34,622 bases of DNA. Source: Opitutaceae bacterium (GTDB taxonomy: Bacteria > Verrucomicrobiota > Verrucomicrobiia > Opitutales > Opitutaceae). Position numbers and translations under genes: made by a program. The notes below the pieces were generated by a model that was not told the origin of the DNA, searched no databases, and saw nothing but the letters and a program-made list of their open reading frames with translations. The stretch spans positions 1 to 34,622 of the forward strand of contig JACSRI010000116.1 of NCBI GenBank assembly GCA_014879845.1. Reading direction: 5' to 3'. Shown here one piece after another: positions 14,371 through 22,849 of the stretch. The stretch's first letter is position 1; every line of letters starts with the position of its first letter.

Positions 14371-17300
14371 TGCCCATGAATGATCCGACCGACCCCAGGC
14401 TGATCGCTTTCTATCTCCCGCAGTTTCACCCGATCCCCGAGAACGACCTTTGGTGGGGCCGCGGATTCACGGAATGGAGCAACCTCACGCGCTCGCGGCC
14501 TCTCTTCCCCGGCCATGTGCAGCCGCGATTGCCGGCCGATCTTGGGTTCTACGACTTGCGACTGTCGGAGGTGCGCGAGGCACAGGCCGAGCTGGCGCGC
14601 CGCGCCGGGATTTCGGCCTTCTGTTATTATCACTACTGGTTCGGGGGGCGCCGGCTTCTCGAACGGCCGTTGGACGAGGTGGTGGCGTCAGGCTGTCCGG
14701 ATTTTCCCTTCTGTGTCTGCTGGGCGAATGAGAGCTGGACGCGCCGCTGGGATGGTCTGGAGCGCGAGGTCCTCATGGCACAGGAATACGCAGGTGTGGA
14801 GCCCGAGAGCTTCATCCGCGATCTCCTGCCGGCGCTTCGGGACCCGCGTTACGTCCGTGTGAACGGCAAGGCGTTGCTTCTCGTCTATCGGCCGGAGAGC
14901 ATTCCGGAAGCGCGGCGGTGGACCGATGCCTGGCGAGAATTCGCGCGCGCAAATGGTGTGGGTGAACTCCTGCTTTGCCGTGTGCACTCTTTCTCGCAGG
15001 AGGCTCCCGAGGTCTTGGGATTCGACGCGGCGGTGGAGTTTCCGCCGCTGGGCGGGCTGCTCGAACGCTCGCTGCTCGCGCCGACCGAGGTGACTGCACT
15101 CGTCGGAAGCGGCGCCAACTTCCAGGGCATGCTTGCGGATTACCCGCGTTTTGCGCGGATGGCAGCTGAGGCGCCGCCGCCTCCGTTTCGCCGTTTCCGC
15201 GGTGTCGCGCCGTCGTGGGACAATACACCACGTCGCCGGAACCGTGCGCTCGTGTTCACCGGGGCCAACCCGGACGACTATGAACGATGGCTTTCGGCGG
15301 CACTCCAGCATACCGTGAGAGAGCAACCCGCCGGCGAACGACTCGTCTTCGTGAATGCTTGGAACGAGTGGGCCGAGGGATGCCACCTCGAGCCGGATGT
15401 CGTGTGGGGCGACCGATATCTGCGGGCAACGCGCGCGGCGATCGCCTCGGCACGGCATCTTGGGGAGCACTTGGCGGGGGACGGGTCGGTGGGAGAACTG
15501 GTCGAACTGCTGGCGACGCGCGAGCGATCGATTCGCGCGCTCTCAGCCGAAGTGCAGGCCCGCGAAGACACCGTCCGGGACCTCAGGCGGCAGCTGGCCG
15601 CGGCCGATCTCGCCGCTCGCTCGGCATCGACTGCGTCCGCAGCCGATGCGGCCCATCCCGAGGCGGGCAGACTTCGTGTCTCCACGAGTGCGCTGGTCGG
15701 CGGCCGGCGGCCGACGGCGGTCATCTTCGGTGCGGGCAAGGGAGGCGAGCGGGTGTTTCGCATGCTGCGCGACTCGTGGGAGGTGGTTGCCTTCATCGAC
15801 AACGACACCGGGAAACACGGTTCCCTGATCGAGGGTGTGCGCGTGGTCTCTCCGGCGCTCGTCCAGGAGAACAAGGACGCTGTCGTCTTCCTGGCCAGCA
15901 TGTACGCTGACGAGCTGCAGGCGCAGCTTCTCGCCATGGGTGTGGCACGTTCGCGTATTCGACACGTCGACACCCAGATCCTGATTGGCGCTGCGGTGAC
16001 CGCGCCCGATTCGAACCGGAAACTGGACGTGATTCTCTTCGGTACGGGCAATGGAGGCCGTCGTGCTTTCGATAATCTGCCATCCGAATGTCGGGTGGTC
16101 GCGTTCGCCGACAACGATCCGGCAAAGATCGGGCAGTCGTTCTGCGGATATCCGGTCATCAATCCAGCGGAGCTTCTGGAGCGCGCCTACGACCACGTAA
16201 TCATCGCGAGCATGTATGCGGACGAGATCATCGCACAGCTCGAGGAACTGGGGGTGGCGCGACACAAGATCGAGGTCGCGCATCCATCGGTGTTGACCGC
16301 CGAAAGTGGGCCGGGCGCGACGACTGCAGCCGCACCCGTGAAGACTCCGGTTGTGGTGTTCGGCGCCAGCATGGGCGGGCGACGAGCCATGGGGGTCCTT
16401 CCCGAAGACTGGACGGTTGTCGCCTTTGCCGACAACGATCCAGCCAAGATAGGCGGAAGCCTCTGTGGCGTGCCCGTCATAGCTCCCGATGCGATCCGAA
16501 AATGGGCTGCTGCGGAGATCGTCGTGGCGACGATGCACGTGGAGCAGGTCCTGGCACAGTTAAAAGGTCTCGGCCTGCCCGAGGAGCGGATCTGGTTGGT
16601 GCATGCCGACGCCCTCGCCGGGAGGCTGCTGCTTGCCTCCGGCGCACGCGGGAGTGCATCTGTGCAGCCTCCAGCAGAGTGTGGCGAGTATCCACGATCT
16701 TGGCCTGCGCTTCAGCCATACATCCTCCAGTATGCCTCGGAGTTGCGTGTCTCGGGTGAAGTCCATCATGCCGACCACATATTCAGGTTCATCGTAGATC
16801 ATCCCGACCACGCAAACAAACCCCGGGATGCCGTCCGCTACTACTTCCACGACGGGGCGGGATCGGCGGACAAGCTGGCGGGCCTGCTCTTCGACGACCT
16901 GAAGCTTCCGCGGGCGCGGGGCACGAGCTTGCTTGAGTTCGCTTCCGGTTACGGGTGCTTGACGCGACACCTAGTGAACCGCCTGGCTCCGGTCCGGGTG
17001 GTCTCATGCGATATTCACAATGAGGCGGTGGCTTTCCTGCGCGATGTGCTTGGAGTCGAGGTCCAGCAGTCAGCCAGCCTGCCGGAGGAGTTGCAGCTTC
17101 CGTGCGCTTTTGACGCGGTCTTTGCGCTCAGCTTCTTCTCGCACATGCCCGAGCGCACGTGGGCCCGATGGCTTGGGCGACTGTATGCTGCGCTCAAGCC
17201 CGGCGGCTACCTTCTATTCACCACCATGGGGACGAGCAGTCGTAAGTTCGTCGGTGATCCTCAGATTCCTCCGTCGGGTATCTGGTTTCATCCGGCTAGC

Positions 17301-17465
17301 GAGCAAAAGGACCTCGATACTGCGGAGTACGGCACGACGCTCGTGACTGCCGAGTTCGTGCGCAAGCAGGTCTCCCGGCTGAACGAGGCGACATTGATCG
17401 ACGAGCGCATGGCCTACTGGTGGGGTCACCAGGATCTCTATGTCGTTCGGCGGACGCAGGCCTGA
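14370..17465 (+). CDS. WbsX-like glycan enzyme fused to three Rossmann-like domains and a methyltransferase
   Basis: A 1031-residue multidomain protein. Residues 10-360 are a WbsX/GH99-like domain: AFYLPQFHPIPENDLWWGRG (13-32), EWSN, FCYYHYWFGG (84-93), WANESW (118-123) and NAWNEWAEG (329-337), the hallmarks of that family, which occurs in O-antigen and rhamnan loci. Residues 375-412 are a coiled coil. Three copies of the locus accessory domain follow at about 449-538, 553-640 and 660-747. Residues 850-955 are a class I SAM methyltransferase with motif I LLEFASGYG (854-862), VVSCDIHN (877-884) for the ribose-binding acid, and LKPGGYLLF (942-950). The chain is cytoplasmic. It starts on the upstream stop (TGATG); an ATG six bases later is an alternative. 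It may hydrolyse or transfer glycosyl units and methylate the chain; the order of action is unknown. Confidence 0.87.
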   Translation: MPMNDPTDPRLIAFYLPQFHPIPENDLWWGRGFTEWSNLTRSRPLFPGHVQPRLPADLGFYDLRLSEVREAQAELARRAGISAFCYYHYWFGGRRLLERPLDEVVASGCPDFPFCVCWANESWTRRWDGLEREVLMAQEYAGVEPESFIRDLLPALRDPRYVRVNGKALLLVYRPESIPEARRWTDAWREFARANGVGELLLCRVHSFSQEAPEVLGFDAAVEFPPLGGLLERSLLAPTEVTALVGSGANFQGMLADYPRFARMAAEAPPPPFRRFRGVAPSWDNTPRRRNRALVFTGANPDDYERWLSAALQHTVREQPAGERLVFVNAWNEWAEGCHLEPDVVWGDRYLRATRAAIASARHLGEHLAGDGSVGELVELLATRERSIRALSAEVQAREDTVRDLRRQLAAADLAARSASTASAADAAHPEAGRLRVSTSALVGGRRPTAVIFGAGKGGERVFRMLRDSWEVVAFIDNDTGKHGSLIEGVRVVSPALVQENKDAVVFLASMYADELQAQLLAMGVARSRIRHVDTQILIGAAVTAPDSNRKLDVILFGTGNGGRRAFDNLPSECRVVAFADNDPAKIGQSFCGYPVINPAELLERAYDHVIIASMYADEIIAQLEELGVARHKIEVAHPSVLTAESGPGATTAAAPVKTPVVVFGASMGGRRAMGVLPEDWTVVAFADNDPAKIGGSLCGVPVIAPDAIRKWAAAEIVVATMHVEQVLAQLKGLGLPEERIWLVHADALAGRLLLASGARGSASVQPPAECGEYPRSWPALQPYILQYASELRVSGEVHHADHIFRFIVDHPDHANKPRDAVRYYFHDGAGSADKLAGLLFDDLKLPRARGTSLLEFASGYGCLTRHLVNRLAPVRVVSCDIHNEAVAFLRDVLGVEVQQSASLPEELQLPCAFDAVFALSFFSHMPERTWARWLGRLYAALKPGGYLLFTTMGTSSRKFVGDPQIPPSGIWFHPASEQKDLDTAEYGTTLVTAEFVRKQVSRLNEATLIDERMAYWWGHQDLYVVRRTQA
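15714..16611 (+). repeat. Three tandem copies of a Rossmann-like domain inside the WbsX fusion gene
   Basis: The copies are at about 15714-15984, 16026-16290 and 16347-16611. Each shows a hydrophobic strand plus GxGxGG or a variant (FGAGKGG, FGTGNGG, FGASMGG), then FIDND or FADND followed by a Lys-x-Gly, then a G-V-x-V strand, and a small-residue strand (LASMYADE, IASMYADE, VATMHVEQ) with an amphipathic helix ending in LGV or LGL. Copies 2 and 3 share FADNDPAKIG exactly, although their codons differ, so the duplication is old. Confidence 0.85.
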
Positions 17466-17578
17466 CATGGGCTGGCAACTGCGCTCAATCTAGCGAATCG
17501 AGATGCGGTCTGTCAGATGCCATGTCGTCCATGACATCCGGCGATTGTGGATGCTGAATACCCCAGGGGCCCAGACAC

Positions 17579-18613
17579 ATGTATAGACATCACGGGTACT
17601 GTCCGGCTTGCGATCACGACACGGTGTTCGAAATACGCGGCCCATGGCTGCGGGACCAGTATGTGTGTACCCGCTGTGGGTCCATCCCCCGCGAGAGGGC
17701 ACTCATGCATGTGCTCGGGACCGTTTGCCCGCACTGGCGTCGGCTGCGACTGCATGAGTCGTCGCCGGTCATGCGCGGCGCGAGTGTCCGTCTCTCGCGT
17801 GAGTGCCCAGGCTACGTGGGGACCCAGTTCTTTCCTGATGTGGCGCGCGGCGCGACGCGTGATGGCTGGCGTTGCGAGGATCTCGAGGCCATGACCTTCG
17901 CCGACGAGTCGGTCGACCTTCACGTCACCCAGGATGTGTTTGAACACATATTCCATCCGGACCGTGCGTTCCGGGAAATCGCGCGGACGCTCACCCCGGG
18001 AGGTCTGCATGTCTTCACGACGCCACTCGTCAACAAGTGCGCTCCCACCGAACGGTGTGCCGTCCTGCGTCCCGACGGCAGTATCGAGCATCTGAGGGTA
18101 CCGGAGTATCATGGAAACCCGGTGTCGTCCGGGGGAGCCCTGGTGACCATGCGCTGGGGGTACGACATCTGCGAGCAGATCCATCGCGAAAGTGGACTGT
18201 TCACCACCATGCATCATCTCGACCTGCATGAGATGGGGATCCATGCTGAGTACATCGAGGTCCTCGTCACTCGAAAGCCCGGTGTCGGACTGCCGGTGGA
18301 CCCCGGCGCGCATGCGGCGGCAGCCTCGAAGCGGGCGGTGATCTTCGGCGCCGGCCGGGGCGGGGAAAATGCACGACGGTTTCTGGCCGATGCATGGGAG
18401 ATCGTGGCATACGCGGACAACGACATAAGCAAACACGGTTCGTTTGTGGCCGGTATTCCTGTCGTGCCCGCTTCTCGGGTACTCACTTGGCCCGATGCGA
18501 CCGTATTCGTCGCGAGCGTCCATGCCTCTGAGATGGTGGCGCAGTTGCGAAACCTTGGCATTGTGAGCGAACGGATCAAAGTGCTCGGACACGAGATCAT
18601 AGCCGGCCGGTAG
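17579..18613 (+). CDS. Zinc-ribbon SAM methyltransferase with C-terminal Rossmann-like accessory domain
   Basis: A 344-residue cytoplasmic protein. Residues 8-33 have Cys8, Cys11, Cys30 and Cys33, a C-x2-C-x18-C-x2-C zinc ribbon. Residues 55-230 are a class I methyltransferase: LHESSP and FFPD before the core, WRCEDLEAMTFADESVDLHVTQDVFEHIFHP in two parts for motifs II and III, and REIARTLTPGGLHVFTTP for the post-core strand. Motif I is weak. Residues 252-337 are the accessory domain (VIFGAGRGGENARRF, YADNDISKHG, FVASVHASEM), closest by eye to copy 1 in the WbsX fusion, with which it shares the KHGS step. The gene starts 113 bases after the WbsX stop, one of the longest gaps in the locus, and ends 18 bases before the next gene. 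A sugar O- or C-methyltransferase is likely. Confidence 0.85.
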   Translation: MYRHHGYCPACDHDTVFEIRGPWLRDQYVCTRCGSIPRERALMHVLGTVCPHWRRLRLHESSPVMRGASVRLSRECPGYVGTQFFPDVARGATRDGWRCEDLEAMTFADESVDLHVTQDVFEHIFHPDRAFREIARTLTPGGLHVFTTPLVNKCAPTERCAVLRPDGSIEHLRVPEYHGNPVSSGGALVTMRWGYDICEQIHRESGLFTTMHHLDLHEMGIHAEYIEVLVTRKPGVGLPVDPGAHAAAASKRAVIFGAGRGGENARRFLADAWEIVAYADNDISKHGSFVAGIPVVPASRVLTWPDATVFVASVHASEMVAQLRNLGIVSERIKVLGHEIIAGR

Positions 18614-18631
18614 ACGGCGGAGAATCTGCAC

Positions 18632-20092
18632 GTGCTTCTCTACGTAGGACAGGATGGCGAGGCGCCGAGCGGCGTGACCACCTACGGCGGTACGATTCTG
18701 CGCCGTGTCAGGGGCAGCCGAATGATGCTCCTCAATGCCGAACGGCCGTCATCGATCGTGGTCCCGGACACCATGAAGGCGCTCCATTGCGTTCGGGCAT
18801 CGGAGAGTCACGACCCAATCAGGGTTTCCCGACATCTTGCGGCGATCGTCGGTCAGCATCAGGGTCCAGTTGTAGTCGCACCGAATACGGGAGACACACC
18901 TTGGGAGGCGACGCGGATGGTACTAGCGGGCATGTCAGCCTCCGAGCGCAGCCTGATCCGTGTCCTCGGCATCGTTCACAGTGACATGGAGACGCAGTAC
19001 GCGCTGGCCGAGCGCTACCTTGCGGTCGCGCCCATTTGGATCGGAGTCAGTCGGCGGTGTGCCGAGGGGCTGCGAAGGCGGATCGGCAGCAGGGACGGGA
19101 GCGTTTACGAACTGCCGTACCCGATCGAGTTGGCTGAAGTTCTCGCCCGCAAGCCGACACGGGCCAGGCCGTTGCGTCTGGCCTACGTTGGCCGGCTTGA
19201 GGAGCCGCAGAAACGCGTATCGCGCCTCGCCACCGTGCTGGAGCGCCTGACAGCTGCGGGTATCGAGTTCTCGGCGACCGTGGCCGGCGACGGGCCGGCG
19301 CGTGCCGACTTTGAGGAGCGGCTGCAGCGGGCGGGCGAGATCGTCCAGCAACGCGTCACCCTGGCCGGCGTGCTCGATGGCGCTGGTGTGGCCGACATCT
19401 GGCGCATGCACGATGTGTGCGTGCTCACCTCTGCCTATGAAGGCATGCCCCTGGCCCTGCTCGAAGCCATGGCGGCTGGCGTCTGCCCCGTCGTGATGGC
19501 TGTCGAGTCGGGGTTGCCTGAGTTGCTCGAGGATCGGGTCAATGCGCGTGTCGTGCCGCAGGGCGACATCGATGCGATGACCGCGGTCCTTCGCGAACTC
19601 GCCGCCGACCGCGAACAGACCGTGCGTCTCGGCGCGGCGGCGCGTGAGACTGTGCGGACGCGTTTTTCGCCTGAAGCGCACTTCGCCCGACTGGAGGCGA
19701 TCATTGGTGAATTGTGGGCGCTTCCTCCGCCCGACCCGACGGCGATCGCTCCGGATATCACGGGTGTCGCGGTGACGGCGATCGTCGCGCGACTTGAGGA
19801 GTCGGGCCGGCCGGTGGCCGTGTTCGGCGCCGGCATGTTCGGGAGGAAGGTGGTCGATGCGTGTCTCAACGCGGGACTCGCGGTGGTCGCGCTGGCCGAT
19901 TCCGATCCCGCCCGATCGGGGTGGATCTATCGTGGGCTCGTTTGTTCGGCACCGGAGAGCCTGCTTGCGCACGGTGAGTGCGCGATCGCCCTCGGCTCGA
20001 TGCAGTTCTCGGGCGAGATGGCCCGGAAAATCGCCGACCTCGCAGTGCAGCGCGGTGTGCCCATCCCGCCGCTGATTTCCTGCAGTCCATGA
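18632..20092 (+). CDS. GT4 glycosyltransferase with C-terminal Rossmann-like accessory domain
   Basis: A 486-residue protein. Residues 1-365 are a GT-B family 4 glycosyltransferase: an N-terminal domain with SGVTTYGGT; LRLAYVGRLEEPQKRV (181-196) at the start of the donor domain; AGDGPARADFEERL; and SAYEGMPLALLEAMAAG, holding Glu270 and Glu278 of the E-x7-E motif. Residues 394-475 are the accessory domain: VAVFGAGMFGRKVVDACLN, ALADSDPARSG and IALGSMQFSGEM; its glycine motif is GAGMFG rather than GAGxGG, the most diverged copy. The start is GTG at 18632 with GGAG eight bases before; no nearby in-frame ATG is better. The stop overlaps the next start as ATGA. Confidence 0.87.
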   Translation: MLLYVGQDGEAPSGVTTYGGTILRRVRGSRMMLLNAERPSSIVVPDTMKALHCVRASESHDPIRVSRHLAAIVGQHQGPVVVAPNTGDTPWEATRMVLAGMSASERSLIRVLGIVHSDMETQYALAERYLAVAPIWIGVSRRCAEGLRRRIGSRDGSVYELPYPIELAEVLARKPTRARPLRLAYVGRLEEPQKRVSRLATVLERLTAAGIEFSATVAGDGPARADFEERLQRAGEIVQQRVTLAGVLDGAGVADIWRMHDVCVLTSAYEGMPLALLEAMAAGVCPVVMAVESGLPELLEDRVNARVVPQGDIDAMTAVLRELAADREQTVRLGAAARETVRTRFSPEAHFARLEAIIGELWALPPPDPTAIAPDITGVAVTAIVARLEESGRPVAVFGAGMFGRKVVDACLNAGLAVVALADSDPARSGWIYRGLVCSAPESLLAHGECAIALGSMQFSGEMARKIADLAVQRGVPIPPLISCSP

Positions 20093-21252
20093 ACCTCACC
20101 ATCATCCTTTGTGCGCGGGACGCCGCGTCGACGATAGAACGTGCGATCGTCTCGGTGTTGCCAGAGGTGGATTGTCGGCTGCTGCTGGTGGATGATGGCT
20201 GTCGCGATGCGACTGTCGCGATCGCTCGACAGGCGGCAGGGGACAGACTGCGCGTGGTCGCCGTGCCTGCGCCCGGCGGTATTCCCCGCGCGCGGCAGAT
20301 GGGTCTGGAGGTATGTGAAACTGAATACGCGGCCTGGCTCGATGCCGACGACGCGTGGGTCCCGGGCCGTGCCGCGCGCATCCTCGCGGCGCTCGGGGGC
20401 GGTGCCGATGTGTTTTGTGAGTCGATAGATCTTGTCGACGGCGCGAGTGGGCGCAGCTTGCGGCGGCTCGATGTGCCGTCGTTTGTCCGGCGGGAGCGGA
20501 ATCCGGCGCGACTCTTTGAGCGGAATCATCTCCCCGGTGACACGCAGGTGGGGTTTCGTGTCGCTACATTGCGTGCGGCCGGCGGCTACGATCCGGAGGT
20601 CTACGGCGTGGAGAGCTTTGATTTGTTGCTGCGTGTGATCGCACGGGGAGCGGTCTTTGCTTACGGCGACGACGTGGGCTACCGGATGTACGCGTACTCC
20701 GGAAGCGTTTCGCGCCATCTCGCCCGGCAGCGTGCGTCGCTGGCCGCGGCTCTCAAGAAGCACGAGTATGCGCGTGTTCGCGCCTGGTGCCGCGCGGCGG
20801 GCGAGGCGGACCGGGTGGCAGCGTGGGTGCTTGTATCCATGGCGTTATTCCGTGAGGAGCCCGGTGCAGCGCTTCGATTCCTCGAGGAGGCGTCTCCCGC
20901 CGCGGCTGATCCGCGCGAGATCCTCGAGCCGGATGGCCCGTGGCCTTTTCGCGAGGGATGGCGCCGTGCCTTTCAGCGAGGGACTTGTCTGGCGCTCCTT
21001 GGTGGCCGCGACGAAGAAGCGATCGTCGAACTGCGGGCGGCGCGCTCGCTCGAGGTGACGGCCGAGGGAGACAATAATCTCGGCGTCGTCTTCGCACGCG
21101 CCGGCCGGGCGGAGGAGGCGCGCGGATGCTGGGAGCAGGCGCTGCAACGCTTCCCGGGTTACCTGGATGCGCGGATGAATCTCGAGGATCCGGGCGCCGG
21201 TCGGATCACCACGCATCCCCTCCGGCGTCAGGCGAGCCGGTCAGAGTATTGA
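20089..21252 (+). CDS. GT2 glycosyltransferase with C-terminal TPR-like helices
   Basis: A 387-residue protein. Residues 1-215 are a GT-A family 2 domain: LTIILCARDAASTIERAI, LLVDDGCRDAT, GGIPRARQMGLEV and the metal site DADDAW. The segment SFDLLLRVIARG takes the place of the acidic catalytic helix. Residues 215-387 are helical, with ALFREEPGAALRFLEEA and NNLGVVFARAGRAEEARGCWEQALQRFPGYLDAR, which reads as a TPR. Compared with the other GT2 proteins it carries TPR helices in place of the Rossmann-like domain. ATG at 20089 overlaps the upstream stop (ATGA). A 53-base gap separates it from the epimerase, where codon use returns to the G/C-rich style of the flanks. Confidence 0.87.
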   Translation: MNLTIILCARDAASTIERAIVSVLPEVDCRLLLVDDGCRDATVAIARQAAGDRLRVVAVPAPGGIPRARQMGLEVCETEYAAWLDADDAWVPGRAARILAALGGGADVFCESIDLVDGASGRSLRRLDVPSFVRRERNPARLFERNHLPGDTQVGFRVATLRAAGGYDPEVYGVESFDLLLRVIARGAVFAYGDDVGYRMYAYSGSVSRHLARQRASLAAALKKHEYARVRAWCRAAGEADRVAAWVLVSMALFREEPGAALRFLEEASPAAADPREILEPDGPWPFREGWRRAFQRGTCLALLGGRDEEAIVELRAARSLEVTAEGDNNLGVVFARAGRAEEARGCWEQALQRFPGYLDARMNLEDPGAGRITTHPLRRQASRSEY

Positions 21253-21305
21253 TTTGGGTCGCACGGCGGTTTCGTTCGGCGCAGACCTCTCGGACATCCT
21301 GTCCC

Positions 21306-22265
21306 ATGGCCCTATTCCTCCTCACCGGCGCCGCCGGCTTCATCGGTTCCCATCTCGTCGAGCGACTGCTGGCCGGCGGACATCGCGTGATCGGTATCGA
21401 TTGTTTTGATTCGTTCTACCCGCGCGCGGTCAAGGAGCGGAATATCGCCGGGCCGCGGGCGCATCCGCATTTCGAGCTGTGGGAGATCGACTTGCGGGAC
21501 AACGGTGCCCTGTCCGCGGCGATCGATCGCGCGGGCGTGCGCCTCGACGCCATCGTCCACCTCGCCGCCAAGGCCGGGGTGCGGCCCTCGATGGCGGATC
21601 CGGTCGGGTATCAGGAGGTCAATGTCGCGGGCACGCAGAATCTCCTCGAGCTCGCGCGCCGCCTGCGCGTGCCGCAGTTTGTCTTCGGCAGCTCGTCGAG
21701 CGTCTACGGGATCAGCCCGAACGTGCCTTGGCGTGAGGACGACACCGTGCTGCGCCCGATCAGCCCGTATGCGAGCAACAAGGTCAGCGCTGAGCTTATG
21801 GGGCACGTCTACTCGCACCTGCACGGTATCCGGTTTGTCGCCTTACGCTTCTTCACCGTCTATGGGCCGAGGCAACGGCCGGATCTCGCGATCCACAAGT
21901 TCGCGCGGTTGATTCGCGCCGGTCAGCCGGTGCCGTTCTTCGGCGACGGTTCGACGCGCCGCGACTACACATTCGTCAGCGACATCGTCGACGGCATCGT
22001 GGCGGCGCTCGGCTACACGCGCTCCGCCTACGAGGTGATCAACCTCGGCCACAACGAGCCGGTCTCGCTGGCCGAACTGGTGCGCGAACTCGAGTCGGCG
22101 CTCGGGCGTCGGGCGATCCTCGACCGCCAGCCCGAGCAGCCGGGCGACGTGCCGCAGACCTGGGCCGACCTGACGAAGGCGCGCGAGCTGCTCGGCTATC
22201 AGCCGCGGGTTCCGCTGCGCGATGGTCTCCGGGCATTTGTCGATTGGCTGGACCGCGAGGGTTGA
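21306..22265 (+). CDS. NAD-dependent nucleotide-sugar epimerase, UDP-glucuronate 4-epimerase type
   Basis: A 319-residue extended short-chain dehydrogenase. The NAD loop is TGAAGFIGSH; IDCFDSFYPRAVKERN and HLAAKAGVRPSM follow; the catalytic triad is visible as SSSSVYG and SPYASNK (Tyr-x3-Lys); LRFFTVYGPRQRPDLAIHKFARLI is the diagnostic stretch of the UDP-glucuronate 4-epimerase (CapI/LspL-like) group; DYTFVSDIVDGI is the C-terminal family motif. All catalytic residues are present, unlike the HldD-like protein at 5301. It probably interconverts UDP-glucuronate and UDP-galacturonate, supplying a uronic acid to the locus glycosyltransferases; a UDP-glucose 4-epimerase role is less likely. ATG at 21306 is set by the NAD-binding strand that follows at once. 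Confidence 0.88.
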   Translation: MALFLLTGAAGFIGSHLVERLLAGGHRVIGIDCFDSFYPRAVKERNIAGPRAHPHFELWEIDLRDNGALSAAIDRAGVRLDAIVHLAAKAGVRPSMADPVGYQEVNVAGTQNLLELARRLRVPQFVFGSSSSVYGISPNVPWREDDTVLRPISPYASNKVSAELMGHVYSHLHGIRFVALRFFTVYGPRQRPDLAIHKFARLIRAGQPVPFFGDGSTRRDYTFVSDIVDGIVAALGYTRSAYEVINLGHNEPVSLAELVRELESALGRRAILDRQPEQPGDVPQTWADLTKARELLGYQPRVPLRDGLRAFVDWLDREG

Positions 22266-22279
22266 GCGAGGCTGGCACC

Positions 22280-22849
22280 ATGCACGTCGTCGGATCGATC
22301 ATCGCGCGTCTCGGGAGCAAGCGCCTGCCCTACAAGAATCTGCTGCCGTTCCGCGGGAAACCCCTCGTGGGGCTCGGCATCGAGATCCTGCGCGGCGCGC
22401 GGCTCGTGAATGAGATCGTGGTGTCGACGGAGAGCGAATTGATCGCCCGCGTGGCGCGCGATTTTGGCGCCACGGTGCTGCGCCGGCCGGATGCGCTCGC
22501 GCAGGATAACATCCCGTCGGTGCCGGTGTTTCAGCACATTCTCGAGAACTTCCCGTGCGACGTGCACGTGAACTTCAACATCAACCTTCCGCTCTGCGAG
22601 CCGGCCGTGATCGATCGTGCGGTGGAGCTCGCGGCGGAGAAGGGCGAGGCGCTTTCGGTGCCCTACGCGGCCTGGGCGCAGACTGCGCATCGGCTGAGGA
22701 ACTACGGCGATCCGTGGGCGCCGGAGAAGAAGGCGTTTCTCTTCGAGGATTCGCGGGCCGGTCCGCTCGATGTGCACACGATCGAGGACCTGCTCGAGGT
22801 GTATCGCGCGAAACAGGGGACGCTGGAGGGCTGGAAACCTGAAAGCTGA
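22280..22849 (+). CDS. Short CMP-sugar (acylneuraminate-type) cytidylyltransferase
   Basis: A 189-residue nucleotidyltransferase of the NeuA/KdsB-like fold. The N-terminal motif IIARLGSKRLPYKNLLPFRG corresponds to the nucleotide loop IIPARgGSkgiPrKNi of CMP-sialic-acid synthetases; IVVSTES and RRPDALAQDN follow, and FNINLPLCEPAVIDRAVELA replaces the usual Q-x-TSPLR segment. It is about 30-40 residues shorter than typical NeuA, and its C-terminal dimerisation part is reduced. It should activate a sugar acid or sugar phosphate with CTP or another NTP. ATG at 22280 is chosen because homology begins two residues later; it lies 14 bases after the epimerase stop. The stop codon is formed inside a tandem repeat, which may have truncated the gene. 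Confidence 0.8.
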   Translation: MHVVGSIIARLGSKRLPYKNLLPFRGKPLVGLGIEILRGARLVNEIVVSTESELIARVARDFGATVLRRPDALAQDNIPSVPVFQHILENFPCDVHVNFNINLPLCEPAVIDRAVELAAEKGEALSVPYAAWAQTAHRLRNYGDPWAPEKKAFLFEDSRAGPLDVHTIEDLLEVYRAKQGTLEGWKPES

